From an uncultured Aquimonas sp. (GTDB lineage Bacteria > Pseudomonadota > Gammaproteobacteria > Xanthomonadales > Xanthomonadaceae), in contig NZ_CALART010000011.1 in assembly GCF_937888285.1 (NCBI RefSeq), positions 352,476 through 416,475 on the forward strand: a stretch of 64,000 bases of DNA, written 5' to 3'. The notes beneath the pieces are model-generated. The model worked only from the letters and a program-made list of their open reading frames with translations, did no database searches and was not told where the DNA came from. Numbering within the stretch: the stretch's first letter is position 1; each line of letters begins with the position of its first letter. Below, one piece after another: positions 20,059-28,417 of this stretch. A program made the position numbers and the translations under genes.

Positions 20059-20625
20059 ATGTCCGAGAGTTCAGTCACCGCACTGCTGCAGGCGTGGAAA
20101 TCCGGCGAAGCCGGCGCCGAGTCGGCGCTGATGGCAGCGCTCTATCCCGTGCTGCGCGAGATCGCGCGCGGCCAGCTCAACCGATTCCCGGGCGTGCGCA
20201 CCCTGCAGCCCACCGAACTGGTGCATGAGGCCTACGAGCGCCTGCGCCGTCAGCAGCAGGTCGACTGGGAAAACCGCAGCCATTTCCAGGCCATGGCGGC
20301 CACCGCCATCCGCTCGATCCTGGTCGACCACCTGCGTCAGAAGAGCAGCCAGAAGCGCGGCGGCGATGCAGCACGGATCGACCTCGACGCCCAGCTGCAG
20401 CAGCTCGAGTCCGGCCAGCCTGACCCGCTCGACTGGCTGCAGCTGGACTCGGCCCTGCGGGCGCTGTCAGCAATCAACGCCGACTGCGCGCGCGTCGTCG
20501 AGATGCGCGTGTTCGGCGGCCTGAGCATCGAGGAGATGGCTGAAGTGATGGGCAGCTCCACCGCCACCGTGGGTCGCCAGTGGCGCTTTGCGCGCGCCTG
20601 GCTGGCCGAGCACCTGAGTCCCTAG
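20059..20625 (+). CDS. ECF sigma factor, TIGR02999-like
   Basis: 188 residues, start at 20059 (GAGGA spaced by 6); an ATG at 20026 has no usable spacing. Region 2 (LQPTELVHEAYERLRRQQQVDWENRSHFQAMAATAIRSILVDHLRQK, given in part) and region 4 (MRVFGGLSIEEMAEVMGSS followed by TATVGRQWRFARAWL) match the small sigma factors found beside Ser/Thr kinases in xanthomonads and planctomycetes. It directs RNA polymerase to an unknown regulon. The kinase gene begins 5 nt downstream, so the two are co-transcribed and the kinase probably controls the sigma factor, an accepted idea for related ECF groups but not shown here. Confidence 0.88.
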   Translation: MSESSVTALLQAWKSGEAGAESALMAALYPVLREIARGQLNRFPGVRTLQPTELVHEAYERLRRQQQVDWENRSHFQAMAATAIRSILVDHLRQKSSQKRGGDAARIDLDAQLQQLESGQPDPLDWLQLDSALRALSAINADCARVVEMRVFGGLSIEEMAEVMGSSTATVGRQWRFARAWLAEHLSP

Positions 20626-20629
20626 CCCG

Positions 20630-23179
20630 ATGCACCCGGACAACCCGAACACCACGCCGGAAGCAGACGCCGAGCGCGCCGACTTCGGCCGCCGCCTGCT
20701 GGCCGCCTTCGATGCCATCGCCGACCTGCCGCCGACCGAGCGCGAGCCAGCACTGCTGCGTCTGCGCGAAGACTCCCCGCGGCTCGAACAGGAAGTTCGC
20801 GCGCTGCTGGCGCGCGATGCCGAGACCGGCCCACTGGACGCCACCCTGTCCGGCCAGATCCAGCCCCTGCTGCGCGAGGCGCTGCCCGAACTCGACCCCG
20901 CTCCGGCGCAGATCGGCCCCTACCAGGTCCTGCGCCTGCTCGGCGAGGGCGGCATGGGCCGCGTCTACCTGGCCCGCCGCAGCGAGGGGCCCGTCGCCCG
21001 CGAAGTCGCCATCAAGCTGATCCGCCCGGATCGCGCGGGTGCCGGCCTGATCGCGCGCTTTGAAGCCGAGCGCCGACACCTGGCGGCACTGGACCACCCC
21101 GGCATCTGTCGCTTCATCGACGCCGACAGCCTCGCCGACGGCACGCCCTACGTGGTGATGGAAGTCGTGCAGGGCGAGCCGATCATCGATTACTGCCAAC
21201 GCAATGCGCTCGGATTGCGCGCGCGCGTCGAACTGCTGCGCAAGCTGCTGGCCGCCGTGGCCCACGCCCACGATCGCCTGCTGCTGCACCGGGACATCAA
21301 GCCCCACAACGTGCTGGTGACGGCCGACGGCCAGCCCAAGCTGCTCGACTTCGGCATCGCCAAATCGATCGAAGACGCGCAGGCCAGCGTCACCCGCACC
21401 GCCGAGCGCTTCTTCACGCCCAACGCCAGCGCGCCGGAGCAGCTGCTGGGCGAACCCGCCGGCGTCGCCTGCGATGTCTACAGCCTGGGCGCGCTGGCGT
21501 ACGAGCTGCTCAGCGGGACCCTGCCCTTCGACTTCGAGGACCTGCGCGCTGCCGAGATCGAGCGTCTGATCCTGCAGGTGGCCCCGCCGCTGATGAGCGA
21601 GCGCAGCGCCCAGCCCTGGGCCCGCGAGCTGCGCGGCGACCTCGACGCCATCGTCGCCACCTGCCTGCGCAAGTCACCCGGCGAGCGCTACCGCAACGTC
21701 GATGCCCTCGACGCCGAGCTTCAGCGCTGGCAGGAAGGTCGACCGGTCACCGCGCGTGCCCCGAGCTGGGCCTACCGGAGCCGACTGTTCATCCGCCGGC
21801 ATCGCACGGCGGTCGGGCTGTCGGCCGCCTTGATCCTCGCGATCACCGCATTCGGCAGCGGCCTCGTACTGCAGGCCATTGAACTGCGCAAGCAGCGCAA
21901 TCTTGCGGTGGTCGAACGCGACCGCGCGCTGCAGGTGGTGGAGATTCTGGAGTCGGCGTTTCGGAATGCGGATCCATCCGAATCGTCCGGGGATACTGTA
22001 ACGGCACGTCAGATTCTTGATGCAGCCGCGATCCGCCTGAACGAGCTGCAAGACACTCAACCTCAGGTTTTCGCAAGACTCGCCGCCACTCTCGCAAGGG
22101 TGGAACTCGACCTCGGCCAGCGGCCCAAAGCAGTCCAATGGGCCATTCAGGGTCTGGAGGCGATAGACAAAGAGGGGGTGGCGGATCCAGAGCTCAGTGC
22201 CTCACTGCTCTACAGCGGCGCTCTTGCATGGGCGCGCGATGATTTGCACGTTCAAGCTGAGGCGCTGGAAGTGCGGCTGACGAACCTCAAGCGCGAAGAT
22301 TCGCCCGAGAGGGCTTTACTTCGCGCGCGCATCGTCAGATCGCGAGACGGCCTCGAGCCGGCCGCGCGCCTCCTCAGCGAGGCAAGGCACCGATTCCAGG
22401 AGATCGGTCCAAGCAGCCGCGCAATGACGGAAATCCGGTGGCTGGAATCAAGCGTTCTGGCTTCTCTGGGCGACCTGCCTCAAGCCATCTCCCTGATGGC
22501 GTCCACAGTCACATGGCAGCTGACCGAGCTACCGCCTGAGCACCCTCGCCTAGTTGACTCGAGACTTAGCCTCTTGGGGCTCATGGCTCGCGCCAATCCA
22601 ACCTCCGATATCGGAGCCCAACTGTCGGCTGAGATCGAGGTAGCGTCGCGGGTTATGGGCCCTGACAGCATACTGGTGGCTTCGGCCAATTCTCAGCTGG
22701 CAACACTTCTCGCCCGCCTTGACCGAATCGACGAAGCAATCAGCGCCGGCAGGAAGAGCCTTTCAGCCATGACGCGAGCGCGGGGTGCGGCTCACATCAA
22801 TTCGGTGCGTGTCTCAATCAACCTGGCACGACACCTGAGAATCAAGGGTGATCCAGCATCGTTGGGTGAGGCGCTGGAATTGGCCGAAACCGCTTACGCA
22901 TCAATATTGGAGCAATACGGTGAGGACTCGCCGCTTTCGTACCACATAATGCTGGAGCTGCTGCGAAACCTCCTAGCTCAAGCTCGCATAGAGGAGGCCA
23001 TCGCGAAGGCCAACCAACCAACCTTTCGCAACTCCCATCTCGTCAGGAGCCCCAACAGCAGGCTAGAGCAGAAAGCAGTGCTTGGCGAATTGCACGAAAG
23101 AGCCTGCGGCACCAACAATCACCACCGAGCAGCCAATTGCGCCAAACTGGCGGAGAAACTAGCCAAGCTAGAACGATAA
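20630..23179 (+). CDS. Membrane Ser/Thr protein kinase with TPR-like C-terminus
   Basis: 849 residues. Residues 97-370 are a Hanks-type kinase domain: glycine loop LGEGGMGRVY, K129 in VAIK, HRDIKPHN (220-227) and DFG (240-242). One transmembrane helix at about 393-414 puts the C-terminal 430 residues outside the cytoplasm. That part is helical with TPR-like periodicity (AIQGLEAIDKEG, DEAISAGRKSLSAM, ALELAETAYASILEQYGEDS). The start overlaps the sigma operon with a 5-nt spacer. From about 21,990 the DNA becomes clearly less GC-rich than the kinase part, suggesting a swapped or recently acquired sensor domain. The signal sensed and substrate are unknown. Confidence 0.88.
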   Translation: MHPDNPNTTPEADAERADFGRRLLAAFDAIADLPPTEREPALLRLREDSPRLEQEVRALLARDAETGPLDATLSGQIQPLLREALPELDPAPAQIGPYQVLRLLGEGGMGRVYLARRSEGPVAREVAIKLIRPDRAGAGLIARFEAERRHLAALDHPGICRFIDADSLADGTPYVVMEVVQGEPIIDYCQRNALGLRARVELLRKLLAAVAHAHDRLLLHRDIKPHNVLVTADGQPKLLDFGIAKSIEDAQASVTRTAERFFTPNASAPEQLLGEPAGVACDVYSLGALAYELLSGTLPFDFEDLRAAEIERLILQVAPPLMSERSAQPWARELRGDLDAIVATCLRKSPGERYRNVDALDAELQRWQEGRPVTARAPSWAYRSRLFIRRHRTAVGLSAALILAITAFGSGLVLQAIELRKQRNLAVVERDRALQVVEILESAFRNADPSESSGDTVTARQILDAAAIRLNELQDTQPQVFARLAATLARVELDLGQRPKAVQWAIQGLEAIDKEGVADPELSASLLYSGALAWARDDLHVQAEALEVRLTNLKREDSPERALLRARIVRSRDGLEPAARLLSEARHRFQEIGPSSRAMTEIRWLESSVLASLGDLPQAISLMASTVTWQLTELPPEHPRLVDSRLSLLGLMARANPTSDIGAQLSAEIEVASRVMGPDSILVASANSQLATLLARLDRIDEAISAGRKSLSAMTRARGAAHINSVRVSINLARHLRIKGDPASLGEALELAETAYASILEQYGEDSPLSYHIMLELLRNLLAQARIEEAIAKANQPTFRNSHLVRSPNSRLEQKAVLGELHERACGTNNHHRAANCAKLAEKLAKLER

Positions 23180-23324
23180 CGCAACAGGGGCAAGCCCAAG
23201 ACAGCGAGGACAAACGCACAAAATCAGTGAGGACCGTGCAAACTCGGCGCCAGCCTGTGCGCAAGAGATCCACTCCAGAAAGCCCGACCACAATCGCGAA
23301 CCATAGAAACCAAAGGCCGAAATC

Positions 23325-23441
23325 ATGAAGAAGACCCTTAAATTTGCATTGCTAGCAGGCATGCTGCCATCACTCAATGCCATTGCGAGCGAGTGCATCA
23401 TCGACGAAAGAATGTGCGAAGCGACTGGCGGCGGTAACTGA
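23325..23441 (+). CDS. Small exported peptide, cut by the insertion sequence
   Basis: 38 residues starting MKKTLKFALLAGMLPSLNAIA, a textbook Sec signal peptide with an A-x-A site; AAAGG lies about 9 nt before the ATG. The 17 or so mature residues contain two Cys and end EATGGGN. The stop codon TGA is the first three bases of the IS inverted repeat, so the natural C-terminus is lost. The gene follows the sigma/kinase pair in the same direction by 145 bp and could be its effector or ligand. Too short for family recognition; reality is supported by the signal peptide and ribosome site only. Confidence 0.5.
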   Translation: MKKTLKFALLAGMLPSLNAIASECIIDERMCEATGGGN

Positions 23442-23507
23442 CCTGCTCGGCGATTTTCGGACCAGTTGAAAGTTGAGAGGATGGCTCCTGACATCAGCGA
23501 GGAGCCC

Positions 23508-23771
23508 ATGCGCAAGTCCCGATTCACCGAAGAGCAGATGGTCAAGATCCTCCGCGAGGCCGACAAGTCGCCGGTTGCGGAGGTGGCCAAGAAGTACGGC
23601 ATCAGCGAGCAGACGCTGTACGTCTGGCGCAAGCGCTACGGCAAGCTGGAAACCGCTGACGTCAAACAGCTGCGGACGTTGCAGCAGGAGAACGCGCGCC
23701 TGAAGAAGTTGCTGCCCGAGCGAGACCTTGAGATCGAGGTGATGAAGGAGATCACTGCAAAAAAGTGGTGA
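23508..23771 (+). CDS. IS3-family transposase OrfA
   Basis: 87 residues from the ATG at 23508 (GAGGAG 4 nt upstream). HTH_Tnp_1 protein: MRKSRFTEEQMVKILREADK, then KKYGISEQTLYVWRKRYG, then a leucine-zipper-like helix LRTLQQENARLKKLLPERDLEIEV (given as position 58-80). It binds the element's ends. Its last codons carry the A AAA AAG slippery site, where a -1 shift joins it to OrfB. Confidence 0.92.
   Translation: MRKSRFTEEQMVKILREADKSPVAEVAKKYGISEQTLYVWRKRYGKLETADVKQLRTLQQENARLKKLLPERDLEIEVMKEITAKKW
23759..23765 (+). promoter_or_regulatory. Programmed -1 ribosomal frameshift site
   Basis: The heptamer A AAA AAG is in register with the OrfA frame, and a -1 shift enters exactly the OrfB frame (which opens at 23765). 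This is the canonical IS3-family signal for making the OrfAB fusion transposase. Confidence 0.85.
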
Positions 23772-24625
23772 GCGCGCCTGCCCGGCGCGCCTTGATCCCT
23801 CGGATGGTCGAGCGTGGCATCAGCCAGCGACGTGCCTGCGTGCTGCTGGGGCTGGCCCGCTCGGCGCTGCGCTACCAAGCTCGCTTGCCTGCCAAGGATG
23901 CTGCGGTCATCGAACGCATGAAGCACTACGCCGCGCTGTATCCGCGGTTTGGCTATCGCCGGATCCATATCTATCTGGAGCGCGAGGGCTTCCAGCTGGG
24001 CTGGGACCGGATGTTCCGGCTGTGGCAGCAGGCCCGGCTGCAGGTGCCGAAGAAGCGGCCGCGCAGGCGAATCGCCGCTTCCAGGCCGCGGTCGATACCG
24101 GCCACCGGGCCGAACCAGGTCTGGGCCTACGACTTCGTGTTCGATGCCTGCGCCAACGGCCAAGCCCTGAAATGTCTGGTCATCACCGATGAGTGGACCC
24201 ACGAGGCGCTCGCGATCGACGTGCAGGGTAGCCTGCGCTCGCGTCGCGTGATCGAGGTGCTGTCGCGCCTGGTCAGCGAACACGGCGCGCCGCGCTACCT
24301 GCGCTCGGACAACGGCCCCGAGTTCGTCAGCCATGCGGTGTTGAAATGGCTGCAGCAGGAGGGCATCGAAACGGCGCACATCGACCCCGGCAAGCCTTGG
24401 CAGAATGGCACCGCCGAGAGCTTGAACGGCAAGTTCCGCGACGAGTGCCTGAGCATGGAGTGGTTCCGAAGCCGGGCCGAAGCGCGGGTGATCATCGAGA
24501 GCTGGCGTCGTCACTACAACGAAGATCGCCCCCACTCGAGCCTCGGGTACCGGACCCCGAAGCAGTTCAAGGACGAACAGAAGCAGCAGAGCGAAGCATC
24601 AACCCACCGAGCCTCCCTCAACTAA
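23765..24625 (+). CDS. IS3-family transposase OrfB (DDE integrase domain)
   Basis: 286 residues as an open frame; normally made as an OrfAB fusion by the frameshift. HTH_21 helix region (GISQRRACVLLGLARSALRYQ), then an rve integrase core with the DDE triad: D in WAYDFVFD, D in RSDNGPEF and E in NGTAESLNGKF. The C-terminus YNEDRPHSSLGYRTPKQF is typical of the IS407 group. No internal stops, so the enzyme is probably functional. Confidence 0.93.
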   Translation: MVSAPARRALIPRMVERGISQRRACVLLGLARSALRYQARLPAKDAAVIERMKHYAALYPRFGYRRIHIYLEREGFQLGWDRMFRLWQQARLQVPKKRPRRRIAASRPRSIPATGPNQVWAYDFVFDACANGQALKCLVITDEWTHEALAIDVQGSLRSRRVIEVLSRLVSEHGAPRYLRSDNGPEFVSHAVLKWLQQEGIETAHIDPGKPWQNGTAESLNGKFRDECLSMEWFRSRAEARVIIESWRRHYNEDRPHSSLGYRTPKQFKDEQKQQSEASTHRASLN

Positions 24626-24654
24626 TCGGTGGTCCTGAAAAAGCCGGCAGGTCA

Positions 24655-24886
24655 CCCTGTCCAGTCCGTATACGCCGGCCGCTGCGATGCCCAAGCTTGC
24701 AAGCGCAGCTGCTCCCGCAAGAAGGCGGGCGGCCATGCGGGTCCGCGAGTTGCGATCCGACTGACTTCTGGGTGTCTCGGATTGCTGATCGCTGGTCAGC
24801 ACTGCGCCGCTCTCGGGCGCCCTTGTCCTGAGGCCAAGCGTCAAGGACTTCGCGCCCGAAAGAAGACGTGTGAGCCGACTGAGCAT
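24655..24886 (-). pseudogene. Putative membrane protein gene cut by the IS
   Basis: On the minus strand an ATG at 24886 has GGAGA six bases upstream and opens a frame reading MLSRLTRLLSGAKS, a polar Ser/Arg/Gln-rich stretch and then a hydrophobic helix (LLAGAAALASLGIAAAGVYG). After about 77 residues the frame enters the right end of the IS. I do not recognise the family. If real, it is a bitopic or multi-span membrane protein that lost its C-terminal part. The 266 bp upstream (24887-25152) hold no gene I can support. Confidence 0.4.
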
Positions 24887-25152
24887 AGAGTTCTCCAAGC
24901 GCTGGAAAGGCTTGCCCGACAGGGGCGTAGCCTGTGGGCTGGTCCTCGAACCGCGGCAACCAACCCGGGGGACGGAACGACGACCCCCTCCCACACGCAA
25001 AAGGAGCCCGGGTTCGATCAGGTGACAGTGCGGGCGGATCAATCTCGCTGTGGGCCGTGCATCAGCGCGATCGTCCCTCTGTGGCACCGCGCCTCCAGAA
25101 GGTCGGTGGACGTGCTGTTCAAGCCCATCCGAACGTCACGACAAAGGCCTGA

Positions 25153-25192
25153 AACGCAGCGAGGCGAGGGTTTCCCCTCGCCTCGCTGCGTT
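25153..25192. terminator. Strong hairpin downstream of the protease gene
   Basis: An 18-bp perfect stem (arms 25153-25170 and 25175-25192, starting AACGCAGCGAGG) around a 4-nt loop, 22 bp past the stop of the minus-strand protease gene. T tracts are short on both sides; strong stem makes terminator function likely. Confidence 0.65.
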
Positions 25193-25214
25193 CTTGCCTG
25201 AAGTTTGCGATCGG

Positions 25215-26645
25215 TCAGTCGGTTTCGAAACCGTCCTCGAAAACGCGTACGCCCGGCGCGCCGTTGTCTCGCCAGCCGATGTCGCGGAACAGCGGGATGC
25301 TGAGGTCCACCTCGCTGAAGATGTCGCGGTTGAGCGAGGGTTCCATCAGCAGGTTGGGCGAGGCGTCGACACTGAAGTGCGAGACCGAGGATCCCGGGGC
25401 CAGCACGGCAGGGGCGTGCATGCGCACAAAGCCGCGATTGGTGCCTGCGAGGCTGGCTCCGAAGCCCAGGGTGACCTGCACAGGACCGTTCGCGAGTTCG
25501 GCGCGGATCGCCTGTCCGACGGACTGGAGGATGCCGTAGGAGGGGATCGTGATCGTCGGGTCCTCGCCGCCCATGCCGGGAAGACCCGTCGCAGCATTGT
25601 TCGCCACGATCACCGCGGTGGCGCCTGCGGCCTGGGCATTGGCTACCTTGACCGAGAAGTTGCACACGCCGCGATCGACTAGAGCGATCTTGCCGGCGAG
25701 GGCCGTGGGATTGGTGATGGGATCGCAGGCCAGCGCGGGCTCGGCGGCTGCCACTTCTCCGGACACGCCCGGATCCGTGACTGCAGGCCCAAAGGTCGCA
25801 GGCTGGGCCGCCGTGGTGCCGACGATTGAAGACGGTGATGTGACGATGAGCGACGGCGTTGGGCCGAGGAAGAGCTCCTTGTCCGCCGTCACGTTCGGCC
25901 CCGTCCAGACGAGGTTGGGATCACTGAGCGCCGAGGCGGCACGTTCGGCATTGCTCGCCATGGCTCTCCATGTGGTCCCGCTGGGCGCATCCGCGAGGAA
26001 GTTCGTCCAGATGTCGGGGAAGCCATTGAAGAACGCACCGCTACTGTTGCTGGTGAAGGTCTGGAAGCCCAGGCCGTGCGCCAGTTCATGGAACACCACG
26101 GGCAACAAAGGCGTCCGGTCGGCAGGTGGCGGATCCAGCTCCGGGTCGAGGCCGTAGTACCAGCCCACCGTTCCGGTCAAACAAGTGCCAGAGTCGATAT
26201 CGGTGTTGAACTGGGTGTTGATGTCTTCGGTAACCGGATCCAGGTCCTCCCCTGCCAGCGAGTTCGCGAGTGCCTGCGAGTACCAGGTGTCAGGCAAGGG
26301 CGCATTCGGGAAGTTGCGGTGCACGGTGCGCGCACCTGCTGAGCCGAGCACCGCCGAGGTACCGCTACAGGTCAAGGGGTTGAAGGCCGCGCGGACCTGG
26401 ATCTCGACATCGCTGACGAGAAGTGCGGCCCACTGTTCGGCTGCCTGCTGAAACACGGCGAGACGCTGCTGTCCAAGCGTCGTGCCGGGGTTGGAGTTCA
26501 ATGGCGCAACGGGCGTGGGGTCGTTGAACCCTTCATCCGGGCCGTCAGCGTTGACGATGGTAATGGTCGCGGCCTGCGCTGAACCGGCGAGCAGGGCGAG
26601 TGCGATGGCGGAGGAGACGAGAAGCGGCTTGAGTTCCCGGCGCAT
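25215..26645 (-). CDS. Secreted zinc-motif protease with PA domain and DGFE tail
   Basis: 476 residues, signal peptide ending GSAQA. The motif HELAHGLGF (H186, E187, H190) is a zincin HExxHxxG metalloprotease signature. The catalytic part is interrupted or followed by a PA (protease-associated) domain of about residues 270-400 (ALAGKIALVDRGVCNFSVK, VANAQAAGA), then LFRDIGWRDNG, and the chain ends VFEDGFETD, the recurrent tail. Expected to act outside the cell on proteins. The start lies 3 nt after the stop of the small exported protein upstream, so the two are translationally coupled. Exact peptidase family not assigned. Confidence 0.8.
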   Translation of the reverse strand: MRRELKPLLVSSAIALALLAGSAQAATITIVNADGPDEGFNDPTPVAPLNSNPGTTLGQQRLAVFQQAAEQWAALLVSDVEIQVRAAFNPLTCSGTSAVLGSAGARTVHRNFPNAPLPDTWYSQALANSLAGEDLDPVTEDINTQFNTDIDSGTCLTGTVGWYYGLDPELDPPPADRTPLLPVVFHELAHGLGFQTFTSNSSGAFFNGFPDIWTNFLADAPSGTTWRAMASNAERAASALSDPNLVWTGPNVTADKELFLGPTPSLIVTSPSSIVGTTAAQPATFGPAVTDPGVSGEVAAAEPALACDPITNPTALAGKIALVDRGVCNFSVKVANAQAAGATAVIVANNAATGLPGMGGEDPTITIPSYGILQSVGQAIRAELANGPVQVTLGFGASLAGTNRGFVRMHAPAVLAPGSSVSHFSVDASPNLLMEPSLNRDIFSEVDLSIPLFRDIGWRDNGAPGVRVFEDGFETD

Positions 26646-26648
26646 GGG

Positions 26649-27068
26649 TCAACGCTCCTCGGCGGTCGGCAGTGGAAGAACGTGCGCATGGGGCGCCTGC
26701 CCGGCATGTGCTGCGTCCGTACACAAGGAGATCTTCCGGCCGTCCGGCGCGATCACCACCTGGCTGGCCACCTCGAAGTTGCCGTTGAGCCGCACGGTTA
26801 CGGTGCCGTCGGCGCGCCGGAGTTCTTCCATCGGTGCCGGCGCGCGACCGGCGTTGAACATTTCGTCCTCGACCATCTGTTCAGGCGTGACAGGCACAGG
26901 CGAGAGCAGGCCCGTCTCCGGGTCCAGATAGACCCGCATGCCCGACTCGTGAACGCTGGACGCTTCAGGCGCTCGACCGGGCGTGCCGTCGGCAGCGCGC
27001 GCCGACGCTTGGCAGCAGAATGCCGCAACGAAAACCATCATCGCGGCGTGATGGGAACTCATCTTCAT
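26649..27068 (-). CDS. Small exported protein coupled to the zinc protease
   Basis: 139 residues, signal peptide MKMSSHHAAMMVFVAAFCC ending ARA. The mature part contains GMRVYLDPETGLLSPVPVTPEQMVEDEM and a repeat-like RADGTVTVRLNGNFEVASQV block ending with a lone Cys (SLCTD) and a His-rich tail. No family recognised. It lies directly upstream of, and 3 nt from, the PA-domain protease, so a dedicated chaperone, propeptide-like inhibitor or cofactor role is possible. The start ATG at 27068 follows a G-rich ribosome-site region. Confidence 0.65.
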   Translation of the reverse strand: MKMSSHHAAMMVFVAAFCCQASARAADGTPGRAPEASSVHESGMRVYLDPETGLLSPVPVTPEQMVEDEMFNAGRAPAPMEELRRADGTVTVRLNGNFEVASQVVIAPDGRKISLCTDAAHAGQAPHAHVLPLPTAEER

Positions 27069-27433
27069 GGTGGGTGCCCCCCGGGGCTAGGTTCTTCAGG
27101 GTCCGACATCGCGCTTTGCGGATGTCGTTGGGAGGCTGCCCGAACGCGTGTGGAAATTTTGCAACGTTACACAGTAGCGAAATCGCCGCCGCGAAGCACT
27201 CTGAGCACGGCTTTGCAGAGCTTGGATGTGCAAGTTGCGTGCACGCCAAGTACGCCCTCGTCATCCGCGGCCACGGATCGCCGGAACCGCCGTCGAGTAC
27301 TAATCAGCTCGCGACGAAAGCGAGACCGGCGACACTGACATGGGGACGCTGCAGAACATCATCTGCAGCGAGCGCGAATGCGGCACAGACGCAGTTTCCG
27401 CACGACAGCCGCGTTGACGCTGCCGCCGCCCAC
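27069..27433. other. Intergenic region
   Basis: 365 bp between two minus-strand genes. Relatively AT-richer around 27,140-27,200, as expected for the promoter of the 26,649-27,068 gene. No gene, RNA or defined motif could be supported. Confidence 0.5.
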
Positions 27434-28417
27434 TCAAGGCGGCAGCACACCCCTGAACTCCCGGTCCAGCACCTCCACCGACCACAGCTCGCGCCCTGAC
27501 TCCAGCCCGTGCACGACCAGCCGCAGGCCGGCGTGCTGCCACGCGCCCGAGGGCTGCCGGTAGCCGAGCGCTGGCGCGCGATAGACCAGTCGCTGCTCGT
27601 CGATCAGGAAAGGCGCGTAGCTGAAGGGCAGGTCGAGCTGCGCGTCGAGGATGCCTTCGCTGCGGCTGGCGAGCTGCCAGCGCCAGACCGTGCCGAAGGT
27701 CGGGTCGGGCTTGGACTCAGACGCCATGGCGTGGGCGTCGTCGGCCGATCGGAACTGCCGCTCACCGAGCTCGGCGATGCGGGCGTCGCCGCGCAGATCC
27801 GGCGCTCGCCCCGCGACAGCGGTCTCGACGTCCCCGCGCGCGCGGGCCATCGGGCGGGCCGATGCCAGATCGACATCGACGACGCCCTGCAGTTCGACAC
27901 CTTCGCTGGCCACCGCACCGCCGTCCGATGCGAGCAGGGCGCCGCGCAGCGGATGGGCCACGTAGCTCCAGTGCAGGCGCACGCCATCGCCCATGCGCTC
28001 GGCGCGCACGTCGAAACGACGAAGGGGCTCGGCGCTCACTGCTGCGCTGACGGCATCGGGCAGCGCGAAGTCGATCCGCTGCTGGACAGCGCCAGAGGCG
28101 GCGTCGATCAGCAGCAGTCGGCCCTCGCCGCGCTTGCCCGACTGCCCCAGCGCCAGCCAGCGCGCGTCGGCGTGCCAGATCAGTACCGCCGGTTCCGTGG
28201 CCGTCCACAGCAGGCGGCCATCCTCAAGCTCGCGCGCTTCCGGAAAGCCCTGTGCATTCGACAGATAGACGCGGTCGGCCTCGTTCGCCACCCAGACGCC
28301 TTCCGCCAGCTCGTGATGGGCCCCAGCAGCCAGCGCCTGGTTCTGCGTCAGCAGGGCGAGCACCAGGGCGACCGCGAGCGGCCTGACGAAGGATCGCGTG
28401 CCAGTCATAGCGCTCAT
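27434..28417 (-). CDS. Exported protein downstream of the beta-propeller gene
   Basis: 327 residues with signal peptide ending ALAAGAH. The mature chain resembles propeller-type strands (WVANEADRVYLSNAQGF, RLLWTATEPAVLIWHADARWLALG, GEGRLLLIDAASGAV), so a WD40/PQQ-like fold is possible, but no family is recognised. The start at 28417 overlaps the stop of the preceding 755-residue propeller gene (ATGA), indicating coupled translation and a joint function at the cell surface or outside. Confidence 0.65.
   Translation of the reverse strand: MSAMTGTRSFVRPLAVALVLALLTQNQALAAGAHHELAEGVWVANEADRVYLSNAQGFPEARELEDGRLLWTATEPAVLIWHADARWLALGQSGKRGEGRLLLIDAASGAVQQRIDFALPDAVSAAVSAEPLRRFDVRAERMGDGVRLHWSYVAHPLRGALLASDGGAVASEGVELQGVVDVDLASARPMARARGDVETAVAGRAPDLRGDARIAELGERQFRSADDAHAMASESKPDPTFGTVWRWQLASRSEGILDAQLDLPFSYAPFLIDEQRLVYRAPALGYRQPSGAWQHAGLRLVVHGLESGRELWSVEVLDREFRGVLPP

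Larger units (their letters stand above)
23439..24654 (+). mobile_element. IS3-family (IS407-like) insertion sequence, 1216 bp
   Basis: Imperfect inverted repeats bound the element: left 23439-23464 and right 24630-24654, both beginning TGACCTGC and sharing CGGC, TTTTC and GGACCA blocks in order. Two overlapping frames (OrfA, OrfB) encode the transposase, with a -1 slippery site between them. Both frames look intact, so the copy may be active. The flanks (TAAC left, CCCT right) show no 3-5-bp target duplication, which suggests recombination or deletion after insertion. It truncates a peptide gene on the left and a minus-strand gene on the right. Confidence 0.93.

Noticed and set aside
23434..24659. 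Target-site duplication of the insertion sequence
   Set aside because: TAAC on the left and CCCT on the right do not match at 3, 4 or 5 bases.
24960..25030. tRNA-like stretch with GGGTTCGATC
   Set aside because: The surrounding bases do not form a T arm, acceptor stem or anticodon arm.
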